This document shows positions 10,898 to 22,523 of a stretch of DNA of 64,000 bases, piece after piece. Origin of the DNA: Clavaria fumosa. Its lineage: Eukaryota; Basidiomycota; Agaricomycetes; Agaricales; Clavariaceae. Positions within the stretch are counted from its first letter, which is position 1, and each line of letters starts with the position of its first letter. Under the pieces are notes generated by a model. The model did not search any database and was not told the DNA's origin. It saw only the letters and a list, made by a program, of their open reading frames with translations. The stretch lies in assembly GCA_951802425.1 (NCBI GenBank), contig OX637802.1, forward strand, positions 1,116,001-1,180,000, written 5' to 3'. Made by a program: the position numbers and the translations under genes.

Positions 10898-12919
10898 TCA
10901 GTCTTCAATGGCGCCTCCGAACAAGTCAGCGCCATCGGAGGATTTATCTTTCGAGCCCAGCCCTTTTACTTCTCTACCCAGCCTAGCCAATTCCCTCTCC
11001 CAGACGGCCTTGACTTCCTCCTCCTTGACGTCGGACGGCTCGCAATCGGGACCTATGCCGAGGCCCCGCAACGCCTCCTCAACCCTGAGATCCTCAATGA
11101 TGTTCACCTCCTGCCCCTGCCCCTGCATCTTGCTGGACCCGAAGGACGTCGTCCTAGCGAGGTTGCGCTTGCCGCCTTTGACGGGTGAAGTAGGCACAGA
11201 GGAGCCCGACATCGAGATCAAGCCTACGCCTTCCAACATTCCCAACAGGTCGGCGAACTCGCTTCGCCCGACAGGAGTAAATATACCGTTTTCGGCGCGG
11301 CCCAACGCAGACGTGTAGAATGCGTGGAGCTGCGAGACGTCCATCCTCGAGGTTGAAGCAGAGCGCGTGGCGCCAGGGCTGGGAGTGCGCTTGGTGGGAG
11401 ATTTCGTCAGCGAAGCTGAGAATGTCAATGGGAGGCCGGACTCGAAACGACGAGCTGCTAAGAAGACCACAAGGAGGACGAGACGCGCTTGGAGACCAAG
11501 ATTCTTGACCTTGATCACCGTCTCACTGTTGCTGCAAGTTGAGCTGGACTTGGCGGTAGTAGAGGCGGGCGCATATGCCTTGAGCGCAGCAAGGACATGC
11601 GCAGGCGTCACAATAGGCGCAGGGGTATCTAGTGGATTGCAAGCCGGATCGGACGACTTGACAGCGTCTACGGCTTTGTCGATCGCTCCACGAAGAACTT
11701 CAAGCAATGCTCTCACGTCGCCAGTCATACTGGCTATTTTCTTAGCCAATAGCGTCGAGCTGGTTGAGGGCAAAAACTTGGCGGCCTCATCCTTGCGTTC
11801 GCCTTCGAAAAAGGGTTTGAGCCGCGATTGTAAAATGGAGAAGAGCTGAGCAGAAGTATATGGGGCAAAATGCAACGTTTTGAGACACAGCTTGTTGCCA
11901 TCATCGCACGGAGCAGCGAGGGTGTGAGTGTTGGCAATGCCAATCACCCGAAGCATCCGGGAAGTAGCCTTGGGGAACGACAATAAGGAAACTAGAGAGG
12001 ACGAAGATTTGGCTATATGATCCAACTCGTCCAAAACAAGGATGCTGCCATAAACAAATTAGAAGAGAAGAGAAAGCAAACATAATGCGGGAGCTGACCA
12101 TTTCGTTTTATAATCAGACAATGCGCGGTCCAGTCCTTCTTTGACTGAAGTGGACTTCGCACGCTGTTTCTTTGCGCCAGCGCTGACTTCTTCGAGCAGA
12201 CGTTCCCAAAGTGCATCAACAGTGTTTAGTGCCATGCAATTTACGGCGATAACCCTGACGCCTGACTCGTCAAGGGTATCAAGGACAGAATTCACAAGGG
12301 CCGTCTTCCCTGAGCCGGGGGAACCGGAGATGTACAAAGTTGAAGGAGAGTTCTTGCTCGCGAATGAAGTAGCGAATTCACGTATAACTTTGCGTTCCTC
12401 ATCCCGACCTGCGATTTCGAGCTGTCCATCGCAAGTGGCGCGGAGCAAAGCGCGCGCCCGCACATGTATGGGGACCAGTGGTGTCGGGGGGCTTTGTGGC
12501 GGTGTTGATGAGAATCGGAGACTACTAGACCTGCTTGGTGTTTCAGGCGTTAGCGGAACATTTGGGAGAGACGAATGCCTCCGAGTGCCTGTAGGAAGGA
12601 GTTAGAAGTGAACACAGCAATTGTGGTAAGCGGACGTACGAATTCTGGGTCGAGTCGGGGTCGCTAGCTCAGCGCTGACTCGTCTCCGCGTTCGTAGAGG
12701 GGGACTGGGCGGGGCATTGACGGGCTCAATGCGATATGGAGGAACATTCTCTTTGTTATCATCATTGTCGAATTCACAGATGGACGTTCTTGGGCGCTTC
12801 GGGGTAGGAGTAGGCGTCGGCAATTGCAACGACCTTTGCGATGACGATGATGATGGGCATTTGTCCGCCTGGTGAGGGCGTTTCCCGAGTACTGGGTTAC
12901 GCGTCGAGCGAGGCGGCAT
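10898..12919 (-). CDS. CDC6: CDC6/Cdc18 replication licensing AAA+ ATPase
   Basis: Loads the MCM2-7 helicase onto ORC-bound origins. Three exons: 12919-12640, 12588-12099 and 12044-10898. The N-terminal tail is basic and rich in S/T-P sites, including a basic NLS-like TPKRPRTS and the family-typical CEFDNDDNKENVPP, and further TPETP, STPPQSPPTP; these look like CDK phosphorylation sites for degradation control. The AAA+ core has Walker A GSPGSGKT and, after the second splice, Walker B ILVLDELDHIAK. Sensor-1 (VIGIANT) and the arginine-rich region follow, and a C-terminal winged-helix region lies near QLHAFYTSALGR. Start chosen at the ATG of MPPRSTRNP; a GTG three codons upstream is ignored. 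An MCB hexamer lies about 175 bp upstream. Converges with the GCP-type gene. Confidence 0.93.
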
Positions 12920-13733
12920 GGGAAGCACAACGAGGTCGACGACTGGCTAAGGCTTGATGATGGTAGGTGGAGAAGAGGTCGGGGTGGGAATTGCAGCGGG
13001 GATAATTTGCCCTTTACACAAACAGCAAACAAACAAAGCAGACACGGTGGCTTCGCTGGGGTTAGCCCACACGATCACGTGCTTATCACGTGAACGCGTT
13101 CATTAGGTAATGACATTGTACGCCTTTATGTAATCGCTCCACTTGGTGTGAATGTACGACTTGGATCTGTCAAAAAGCTAACCGCCGCTGTCCTTGACGC
13201 TGTTGCGCAGCATGACTCGACTGGCGCGAAACTAGTCAGCGACTTTGCGGCTCAACTGGAGTTCCAATGGGAAAATTTATTTTCCGTTGCAAGGCCACAT
13301 TGCTAGCAATCCTCTTTGTCTCTGGATGGACTTACCTGAGCGAGGAGCGGTGAGCAACGACCGAAAACTGGCGGCTTTTATGGCTACGTTTGCTTAGCGA
13401 GTTAGGCGTCGCAAGCCCAGGGTGAGGTCGGAGCGGTGATAGTTACGGAATTTGTAAGATCTAATCGAAATCTCATGAACCGAATTGAGGTCGAAGAAGC
13501 TAGAAGCGCGCCACGGCCACTCAAAGCTCCATGTTACATGGCGCGGTTTTGACACACAGTATTCGAGGCTCCACTCGATCACTGGATCATCCGCATTTGG
13601 CGCCATTCCAACAGCATTTTCTCTGGATCTCACACGAGAAGCTCTTATTCGGCTTCCACGGTCTTCTTCAATGCTTCTTCATCTCGCCCTATGGTGCAAC
13701 TCTCTTCCTCGTCCACCGTTCTGGGGCTTCGCT
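12920..13733. other. Intergenic region upstream of CDC6 and of the small membrane protein gene
   Basis: This divergent gap contains the CDC6 promoter with the MCB hexamer. Frames at 13485-13811 and 13531-13737 are open on the plus strand but show no domain. The region from 13490 to 13730 could hold an unrecognised 5' exon of the downstream membrane-protein gene. Confidence 0.4.
13094..13099. promoter_or_regulatory. MCB-type hexamer upstream of CDC6
   Basis: ACGCGT sits in TGAACGCGTTCA, an extended palindrome, about 175 bp upstream of the CDC6 ATG and next to a CACGTG box at about 13087. In fission yeast cdc18 is a classic MBF target, so the position makes sense. No expression evidence is available here. 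Confidence 0.4.
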
Positions 13734-14430
13734 ATGACTGCCGCAACCGTTCTCGCCGTTCTTATAGTCCAGCCCTTGCTTTCAGGCGCTAATCTTTGTG
13801 ATTCCAAGTAAGGATTACACATCTACAGGGTCTTTTCAACAATTCAACGTTTCTCAAGTAGTCCAGCTATTGGCTCGCTTGATGGAACTGGCCAGAATAG
13901 TTCTGATGGTCGTCCGAATGATCAATGCACAAATCAGAGCAGAATGTCTCCTGCCTCGGGAGTTGGCAAGGGCGCTACCGTTGGCATCGTGCTCGCCACC
14001 GGTACGTTTATTCTCCCTTTCCAGAAATGCTCCCTAACAAATCAATAAAGCATTTGTGTCGCTGACGCTCTTATTACTGACATTCTTCTGTTGGCGACAA
14101 TATGGCTCGCAATCAGGAAGGGAAGATGTTGTGTCAACACGGCCAGAAAAGAGCGGCCGGAACATCACTCTGAGGCGACTGGAGCCTTCTCATTCCACTC
14201 CATTGCCAATATTCTCATCCCCAGAAATACGCCCTCCCTCTCAGTCCGCCGAAACCTCCCACTCTCTCGCCATTCCCAACTGCCAATCCACCCCGCGACA
14301 CCAACTTTCTAACGAGCCCGATTCGCGAGCCCCCGTCACCATTCACATGCCGAACCATGACGATCAAGAGTGTGGCGCATGTTCCTCTACTACCGTCGAC
14401 ACCCCATGCATTCAAATCAAACACACATAG
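13734..14430 (+). CDS. Small single-pass membrane protein with signal peptide (hypothetical)
   Basis: ATG at 13734 opens with a hydrophobic leader (MTAATVLAVLIVQPLLSGAN). A 51-nt intron (GTAAGGATT...TCTCAAG) joins to SPAIGSLDGTGQNSSDG, a short Ser/Gly/Asn-rich outer segment. A second intron at about 14002-14050 falls inside the membrane helix: GATVGIVLAT joins AFVSLTLLLLTFFCW. A cytoplasmic tail of about 115 residues rich in Ser/Pro follows, ending at 14430. The layout (short linker, G-V-G-x-G then helix then basic stop-transfer and Pro/Ser tail) matches the membrane and tail part of the longer protein at 20776-22523, but the large ectodomain is missing. It could be a truncated paralogue. The function is unknown. 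The 5' end is uncertain because other upstream frames are open. Confidence 0.55.
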
Positions 14431-14752
14431 GCCGGGTATCAGCACAGGGTGGAACATATGCCGCACGTTCACAGCGAGGTCCCTTCACATTCACCTCCCG
14501 CATACGCTTCATCGGGATAATGACATTCAATTAATGGGCAATCTCAGAAAAGTACCTGCATCATCACATTTCTTGTTTACGGGACGTAGCAAACTGTATC
14601 CGCCAGTCCTACATCCTAGACATGTCTTCGCAATCACATTCGTACGGAGCGGAATGATTCACTATCAAACTTGGTTTCCTTTGAGGCAGAATTCGGCATC
14701 AAAGCAAGCCCAGAAGTTAGCGATAAGGCCTCCGTGTTGTTGGGCGAGACAG

Positions 14753-16938
14753 TCAGGACATGGCGGAATAAGCGTGCACAAAATGAGTGATCTTGCGGGA
14801 GAGGTATATCAACAGAGGGTGCGTCGTATCAGCGCGGCTTCGTAAAGATGTGGTCTTCCGGGCTCTGTCCTGCGAATCGCTGGTTTGGCGTTGATCGTCT
14901 TCCGGTTCGGCCTCGTCTCTTATGAGTGTATCCGTGTCAAGGGAATAGATGATCTCGATCTCCGCTTTCATTCTGCAGTGCATCATGTGCATGAGTTCAT
15001 TTCTGTATGCGCCTCGCAAGCTCTGTCAGGGGGTTAACATGAGGCAGGTAGACGCACATACTTCCACTGCGCCGGAATGCCGTCGCGCTTGAGCATCGCA
15101 GATGCCTATATATGCGAATGATGCAGATACAGAAAGGAAGAGCTTCCAGTCCCACGGCATTGATAGACGCACCTTCTTCTTGTCACACTCCGTCAGCGGG
15201 ATCATACCCTTACTGTCAATTCCCATTCTGCACGAGATGAAATCGATCGAGATGAACGCTGCCACGAAGTGGAGTAGAGCGTTGACGCACTCTGCTAATT
15301 CACTTGTCCACACCCCAAGCCATTCTACCCTCTCTGCTGCTAGTTTGTCGTTTTCGTGGCGCATCGCGCGGCTCCCACGTTTGTAAACAGACAATATGTC
15401 CAACCCATAAGGATCGGCATCCACCAAGGCAAGAATTGGAACCCTGGATCGGATTATCAGTGAGGTTTTCTCTTGCGAAACAGGAGAGAGCGTGATCACG
15501 ATGCAGGCAAATTCTGGTCCAGAGATTTCACAAATTCTCGCGTTGCAACATCTGGGTATCCTTTGCCCTGTGTTTATCTCGTCAGATTGACAAGGGTTTG
15601 TAGATGAGCCATACGGTTATAGCGAGGCCTCGACCCGGAAGAGCCTCATGGGAGGTTAACCTCAGCCTACACAATGTCTGGAATATAGCCTTTTATGGCA
15701 ATTCCCCATCGATTGAAGCGTCAGCACCTTTTCGGCGATCAGTTGAGCCTACCTCTTTCTCCACAATCAACACCCAGTTGATATCTGCGGTGAGAGCTAG
15801 TTCTCTTATGACCTCTCCCGCAGGAATCAGGATACCCTGCGATCGAAGATGTGAGAATGCTGAATGGCTCATCGATGTCGGAAATTACTTCGGCGTCGTT
15901 CGCTTGAACGCTTTCTCCTTCGAGAAGATGGATCACAAGGGCCGAACCAAGAACGAGGCCTTTGGATGCGGCGCGCTGAAGTGTGATACCCGGGTGCTCA
16001 ATGCAGCCGGCGAACACAAACTCGGAAAGACCCTACCACGTTGAGATCGGCACGGCCGAGGTTAAAGGTTGCAGCGAGATCGTCCACCAACTAGTCAATG
16101 GGTTAAGTGGACCGTCATGTCAAGTTGAGTGCACAAAGACACTTCACTCGATCTACCACTCTTTGAGAGCCAAAAAGTCGAACATCTTGGTAGTATATAT
16201 CCCTGTTCTGCCCATGAGTGCTTAGGTCGCTCAGGGCCAGCAACACATACCGTTTGGTGACAGGGATATCATTTATCAGAGCCTTGTGCACAATGTCGAG
16301 CACTTTAAACAGCTGGGCTGCGTGTTTCACTGAGCCTTAAATCATCAAGTAACTGCACTGACGCACCAAAACTTCGAACGTTGCCTTGTGTCGCACTTTT
16401 AGGCATGGAAAATGTGCGAAGTGCAATGGACCTGTATAATTGTTGACATAAAGCGATGGACTCGGAGACAGGTAGCTTGCCCATCTGAGTGTACTTTGTC
16501 GCGATTCACAAGCTGCAACTTAATCTTTTCTGGGACGCGTTTTCTTTCAGAATGCGCCCGCTTTAAGTTACCTGTTTTGGGTTTGTCAAGGCGTACATCG
16601 CGCACTCCGTTGAGTTGGACAAGGAATGACAGGATGATGTTCTCGATTTGCCTGATTGCCTCTTCGCTAAAGAATACTGAGGGCACCGCTTGTTGTGAGA
16701 AATTGATAAGAACCTACCGGTAAGGATTGGTAATGATGGGTGTAATATCATATTCTGACTGCGCGTCTCCCTCGTTATCTGCGAACGAGTCGTCCTCGTC
16801 GTCCAGGCCATGGAGGATATCATCACAGTGTAGTCCTTCGTCTAAGTTCAACAACAAGAGGTTGTCATTGGGCGGGTCGTCGTTGACCATTCTTGTCCAC
16901 ACGATTCCAGCGTGGGTCCAGGAACGCGTCGCGATCAT
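14753..16938 (-). CDS. SPO11: SPO11: meiotic double-strand-break transesterase (topoisomerase VI A-like)
   Basis: Makes the DNA breaks that start meiotic recombination. Many short exons run from ATG 16938 to stop 14753. The order follows the family: an acidic N-terminus; EEAIRQIENIILSFL; QLFKVLDIVHKALINDIPVTKR spliced to DIYYQDVRLFGSQRVVDR with the catalytic tyrosine pair at 16190-16195; LVDDLAATFNLGRADLNV; RAASKGLVLG; then the Toprim fold with the acidic VEKE (near 15765), GKGYPDVATREFV, and the DxD motif VDADPYGLDILSVYK (about 15408-15422). The C-terminal part has MIPLTECDKKK, LKRDGIPAQWK and the family signature MKAEIE. Each piece joins in phase through GT-AG introns of roughly 40-70 nt. 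All catalytic residues expected for Spo11 are present, so this looks intact. The BTB gene ends only 96 bp upstream on the same strand. Confidence 0.93.
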
Positions 16939-17034
16939 GTGATCAGCTATGTAGATGCGAATAAATTCCTTGCAGTATGCGCATGATGACCCAGATACCC
17001 AAAATATACTATATAAAGGAAAGAGGAACAGAGG

Positions 17035-18198
17035 TCATGCCCACTGCTCCACGTGAACCCCGAACCAGATCGGTAACTTCTGCCAAAACTCCTCCCTTAC
17101 TGCATCTACGACGGCACCAAACTCAGCCCGACACACCTCACAGGCCCTGCGCACAGCCTTGCTGTCCCCGGCGGAAATGTCGGGGCGTGACTGCATTAGT
17201 TCTGCCTTGAGGATGGCGTACAACGGGTCAGAGGTGCGATTGCACATCACACCGTTGACATCTCGCAGCAGTTCGGCAGTGATGGCTTCGAATACGACTT
17301 GACAGGTGCGCCGGGCATTCGGGTCGGCCTCGTCCCGGTATTGGCACCATTCAGAGGGTTCGCGCCCTTCAAGCTCATTGGCGACGAAGACGGACAGAAA
17401 GCGCAAAGAATACTCTCTTCCGCGGAGTAAGTTCAAGAGGTCGTCATCTGAGAGGGAATGGCGGCTCAGTGCACCGACGTAGCCAGCGAGAACTTGACTG
17501 GGTGGCGAACGAGAGAGATCATAAAACGCGGATGGGAGTAACTCTGGCGCATCGATATCGTGGGCCAACTGGATAATCAGACTGTTTTGGTTGTATTTTG
17601 AGGGCAACGGAGCGCAATGTAGAAAGCATGACCCACATCGGATGGGGCCTGGGCTCACGATACCCGTACAAACCGAAGGCTGAAATAGAACCAGCTTCTC
17701 TGGCTTCCCACTGGGGGAGCTTGGTGGGCCATTGGCGTGTCAGAGCGCGTAGCAGGTCAGATCGCAGACGGTGCACTTTATACTTCGTTAGCAGTCGCAG
17801 AAGGCCAGAAATTACGGCAAAATCCGTCCCGTCAGAGAGCAATGGTGGGCTGTTCAATTTCTTAGATGAGCTTGATGCACAGTAAAGTGAAATCAAAGTT
17901 CAACACACATCCCATCATAGAGGGATTGCAAGAGGCAAGCCGTCAGATGAGGAGCGCCTTCGAGAGTCAAGAGCGGACGCCCCTCTAGGCATTTGGAGCG
18001 ATCGAGCACTTCAACGAGACGGCCGAGTATCTCAGAATGGCGGCGCAGTACGCCCTCATGGACCAGAAAGTAGGTATTGCCAGCTAAGATTGCCAGATTG
18101 GCGTCTTGAAAGCACAAGTCAATATGAGGAACGAGTTCACAATGAGTTGTTGTTGCCTGAGACTTGTCGGTGGGTTTGCTGGTGCAGAAGCCGTTCAT
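17035..18198 (-). CDS. BTB/POZ domain protein
   Basis: Three exons: start ATG 18198, then about 17890-17635 and 17640-17035. The N-terminus carries the BTB fold: DANLAILAGNTYFLVHEGVLRRHSEIL, matching the family pattern of D-hhh-x(n)-F-x-VH-x(2)-hLxxxS. It is followed by LTACLLQSLYDGM and LLRLLTKYKVHRLRSDLLRAL (helical part after BTB), and a long C-terminal helical region ending ...WFGVHVEQWA. Such proteins are abundant in mushroom genomes and may act as Cullin-3 adaptors, but no specific substrate can be named. It is divergent from the caprin-like gene with a 214-bp gap and directly upstream of SPO11. An upstream TTG at 18264 is not used because the first ATG precedes the conserved part. Confidence 0.85.
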
Positions 18199-18412
18199 GA
18201 TGCGCAATCTGGTGAGAACGAGGAGGAGGGGGAAGTCGGGAGAGCAACGTCGGTTAGCCGCCAATGGCAGTCTGGCAGGCGGGACCCGTTGTGGTTGCTG
18301 TCAATCCGGTGTGTGGGAACTTAGAAATATTTCGATCCTTCTTTTTTTCTGTGAAGGGACTTGCGCGTTTACGCATTGACCACCACCTCACCTCTGACCA
18401 TCCATCTCAGAC

Positions 18413-20465
18413 ATGGCTGAATTGACGCAAAAATACGTTCCAGGCGCGCCGCCCCCCTCCAAAATCCAACCTGTCAAGAAAAAGCGCACTAAAGCTAAGA
18501 CGAAAGAGCCCCTCGAATCGGGCCTTGATGACTCCACAACAGCCCTCGCCGAGGATTCTGATCTACTGGGCTCCAAGGACGTGGCAGCAGGACAAGTCCA
18601 ACGAGAGAGCTCCCAAATTCCTGAGGACGAGCCCAAGGCAGCTCATAGCATTGCGGAGCTTATCAATAAACGCCTGAAGGCAGTCACCAAAAAAATCGTA
18701 ACTCTGGCGCAATTCCGCTTTGGCGAATACATATTGACAATATTTCTTCGTTTAGAATAGGATATCTGGCTATGCTACTGCGGATGTTGAAAAGCTCAAC
18801 GATGACCAGAAACGCTCGCTCAAAACGCTTCCAGCGCTTGAGATGGTCCAAAAAGAACTTGGAGAAATCAAGAAAATTGCCGAGGTTTGCGCTTGGCTTC
18901 TCTGTCTTCATGTCCTGGATGGTGATGAAGCCGCCTTCTTCAGACCTACGAGCTTGACCAAACTCATGCGCTGTCTCTGAAGCAGGCAGAGTCTGAAAGA
19001 GCTGAAAAGAATAGGTTAGCCGCTGCTGTTGCTGAGAATCAGGTACTTCTATTTCAACACTCAGTTTAATTAAGACACTCACATCTTATATAGCAATCGA
19101 ACCAAGTCGGAATGTCGAATATGTTGACCCTGCTCCGCCTGAGACCTCTACTTTCTCAAGGCCACCACGATGTTATTTCCCTTAGCCTTGACGAAGCTGA
19201 AGGATCGGCGATTTTCGCAGTGGCTGAAGTTCTCCTCGGAGAAGAGAGTGTGGAGAAAGAGGCCACAATAAGTGATATTCTGTCCGGTCAAGGCGACGTC
19301 AACGGTGTTCCTTGTAAGTCTTTACTACGTCTCGCGAACACTAAGCATGATATGCACCCCAGATGCGCGTCTTTCGGAAATTGTTGAGTCGTTCCTCAAC
19401 CCACGTGCTCTTACTCCAGTACCCGTCCACATCGATGAGGAGGTCAAGGACTACATGAGCTCTTCGGTCAGCGATCATGGAAGTAATGCTCCCCAGACCG
19501 ACGTGCTCTCAGGGCCCCACTCCTCCGCAGGCCTCAATTTCACCACGGCTAGCGAAATTGAGCTGACTGCTCTTGAGGATAGCACTGAGTGGGACCGCGT
19601 AGAGGGTCTTAATCAAGGAAAAGTGCCCGCAACCACAGACCTCGGAGACTCCATGGTCAACATTTCCCTAAATGACGGGACTACTACAGACGCTCCAGTT
19701 GCGTCGCCGGGAGAGGCGAGTGATTTAGAAATGAAGCGCGGTCATGTAGATCTAAGTCTGGCTCGCACACATGTTTATCAGGTCTCGCAACCTGTTACGG
19801 TCAAACAAACTCTTGACTGGGCAGATGACGAAAGCGGGTTCCCCTCAATGAATGACTCCCAGCTGGGCTTCTCGATCCCCGACGTTGCAGCGTCTACCGA
19901 AGATCATGCAGAGACTGCAGGTAATGGAGATGGTAACGGCTCACTCGCCCAAGGTGAGGAGGGATTCCAAGAGGCTAGATTCAACAAACCCCGTGGCGTA
20001 GGGCGCGGAAGGAGAGGGGGAGAGCGTGGCTTTAGCGATCGCGGTTTTCGTGGGAGGGGTGGTTTCCGTAAAGGTGAACGAAACCTCCGCGCTGTGCTTG
20101 ACTTGGCTGACCTACGTTTTCAGATGGTGAACTCTTCCTTTAAATCAGAAGAACTGCGCCATATTAACCGATAACTTCAGGTTTTACCGGTGGTGATAGG
20201 GGTAAGTGGCCCGGCGCTGAATTTTGGGCGTTGTTTGAAACTGCTCCCAGGCACCCGTGGTGATGATCGGTAATGACTTAACCTAAGGTAGAACTAACAA
20301 TATGTCGTAGGGTACCGCCCTCAAAACAGCGCGGATTGGCGGAACGACGGCCGCGGTCGGGGCCGTGGCTACGGTCGAGGACGTGGTGAGCAAAAAACTT
20401 GTTGCCAATAGTCTGCAAACGTAATTTTTTAATCAGGTTCCCATGAAGGCCAAGCCAGCTCGTGA
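18413..20465 (+). CDS. Caprin-like RGG-box RNA-binding protein (hypothetical)
   Basis: ATG at 18413 (MAELTQKYVPG). After a Lys-rich segment (KKKRTKAKTKE) comes a helical region (IAELINKRLKAVTKKI, GYATADVEKLNDDQKRSL, LEMVQKELGEIKKIAE) spread over two introns. This resembles the coiled-coil homology region of caprins. The middle is acidic and contains VKQTLDWADDESG. The C-terminus is an RGG/RG-rich tail (RGFSDRGFRGRGGF, then DGRGRGRGYGRGRG) spliced from short exons and ending SHEGQASS at 20465. Caprins bind RNA and join stress-granule or translation-control complexes in animals; an equivalent role here is inference. The RGG tail and gene structure are clear; the caprin assignment is tentative. 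Confidence 0.75.
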
Positions 20466-20775
20466 GATTGGATCTACGATGGTAGAACGGCGGTTGCTGT
20501 GTTCCTGATGGGAATTTTACTGCGCGGTAGATATTCATTAGCACGTGACTGTCCAGCCCACCGCCATCACGCCAAATCCATCAACTTTGCCAAGGAACCT
20601 GTGTTGGTCACCATGACCCTTTTATCGCACGAGGCAATGTCAGTGGTGTTTACATACATGGCCGGCCGGCCGTTGGTCGTTTAGACGTCGTTTCCCACTT
20701 CTTTTCTGTTGCTTTTTTGCAACCCGCTCTGCGAGCGCTCCTTGGCCCTTCCTACTTTGACCGCCCTGGTCAACG

Positions 20776-22523
20776 ATGCCAAAGTACAATGTGACTCTCG
20801 ACAATACATCGCCGCTCATCCAGTATGTGCCTGGTACTTGGAGAGAAGGGGATGTTGCCTCCGACCCATTTTGGCAGAAGTGAGAGCGTCCTCACACACA
20901 GAACTGAACTTACACCCTTGTGCAGATATGATAAAGGGACGTTCACGGTAGCAGAGACGAACTCATCTTCGGCCTCGTTCCGTTTCAACGGTACTGGAGT
21001 CTGGTAAGCTCCATTCGCTCCCACATTTTCCAGAGCTTCACGTGGAACTCCTCAAAGGTTATATGGTGCCAAGCGGGGAAATCATGGATTGTACAACATC
21101 ACTTTTGACAACCAGATAACGACCTACAATGGCAAAAACAACCCAGAGCTCTTCCAAACCGTCTTATACAATGCCACGAATTTACCGCAGGCCGCTCATA
21201 CCATGGCAATTACAAATTATGTCGTTGTCCCTGATCTGCATTTCTTCGACATCGATTACATTGTCTGGGAATCGTCGATTGGCCTCCCTTCGGAAGCCAT
21301 CACGCAAACTATGGTGGATGACCCCAGTCCCGCATTTGTATATTCTCCTCCTGAACGATGGAGCACCAATCCTGCGGATGTCAGCGTTTTTCAAGGACAA
21401 ACCGGACAGTGAGCAAGGCATCCTCTTGGATGCTTCCTTCACTCATCGTTTATGTAGTATCACCTTCTTCGATGGAGCGTCTGTGACTTTCACGTTTCGT
21501 GTGCGTTCCCATTCAAATGATATTTTCACAGTTCCTAACAGAATGTATAGGGAGATGCCGTCTCGCTCTTTGGTGCCATCGGCCCACAAATGGCCCCTTA
21601 CAGCGTTCAAATCGATGGTTCCCCGCCGTTTTCATACAATGCGACCAAGGATGCGCAGTCTCCAATGACAATGTTGTACCACGCCAATAACCTCGGCCCT
21701 GGTCAGCATGTTCTCAAGGTTGTCAACCAGCCCTTTCGACCCGGCCAAGCTCTGGCGATAGATTTTGCTACAGTGTTCACAGTGCCCTCTGTGCCAACGA
21801 CGTGCGTTTCTTCCATCTGACTCTGTGGATCTTTGTGTCATACTTATATTTAGTGACGCGCAAAATTCCGTCACGCAGACAAATAATAACAAACCAGCGT
21901 TCGTAGCTTCCTATTCTGCTTAACTAGATTTCCCTCATTCGTCTTATCATGCAGCTTAGGCGCAGCTGCGCTTGGGAGTATCGCCGCTGTGATAACTGTA
22001 GCTGTGTTGGGTGCCATCATTACATCTGTCTTGCTCTGGCGCCGGCGTCGGTTGCGACGAAGGATCGACGACACGAAAGAATCGAGCCAGCTCATCGATC
22101 CGCTTCCTATCCCGCTGCAGATTTCCAACGCCTCGACCTCATTTCTCAGCTCGCAGCCGCCGGATTCACAGCTCCCCTTCCCTTGGGAAGAGACTAGCAA
22201 TGTAAGTTACCCCTCCTGCCCTGCGACGTGGACCCTTACCCCTCTACCATCTTCAGAATCGGATCGCTGCCCAGCCATCTACAGCGACTGGGCCGGCTAT
22301 CCGTGGGGACACGCCACCGCCGCCTCGATCGCGCAAAAACCGTTCACCCTTACCCAACCAAGCTATTCCACACGCAAGAAGTGCCACGCCCGCGGAGCAG
22401 GCCACTTCAAGGGACGTGCTCGCACCTGGACCGCCGCCAGATGAATCGCCGCCGGATTATAATCAGGCAACGCAACCATACATTTCCACGGCTCAAGGAC
22501 CTGGTCCTGGCTACTATATTTAA
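20776..22523 (+). CDS. Single-pass membrane protein with tandem galactose-binding-like ectodomains
   Basis: ATG at 20776 (MPKYNVTLDNTSPLIQY). The first ectodomain reads VPGTWREGDVASDPFWQK, then YDKGTFTVAETNSSSASFRFNGTGVW, then LYGAKRGNHGLYNITFD, each joined by short introns. A second similar unit follows: SITFFDGASVTFTF, GDAVSLFGAIGPQMAPYSVQIDG and a GQHVLKVVN strand. Next come a glycine-rich linker, the membrane helix (AAVITVAVLGAIITSVLLW) and a basic stop-transfer RRRRLRRRI. The cytoplasmic tail is Pro/Ser-rich with PPPDESPPDYNQ and ends GPGPGYYI at 22523. This architecture is very common in Agaricomycetes. The ligand is unknown; several N-x-S/T sites suggest an extracellular glycoprotein. 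No cleavable signal peptide is visible, so the helix probably acts as signal anchor unless an upstream exon was missed. Confidence 0.82.
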
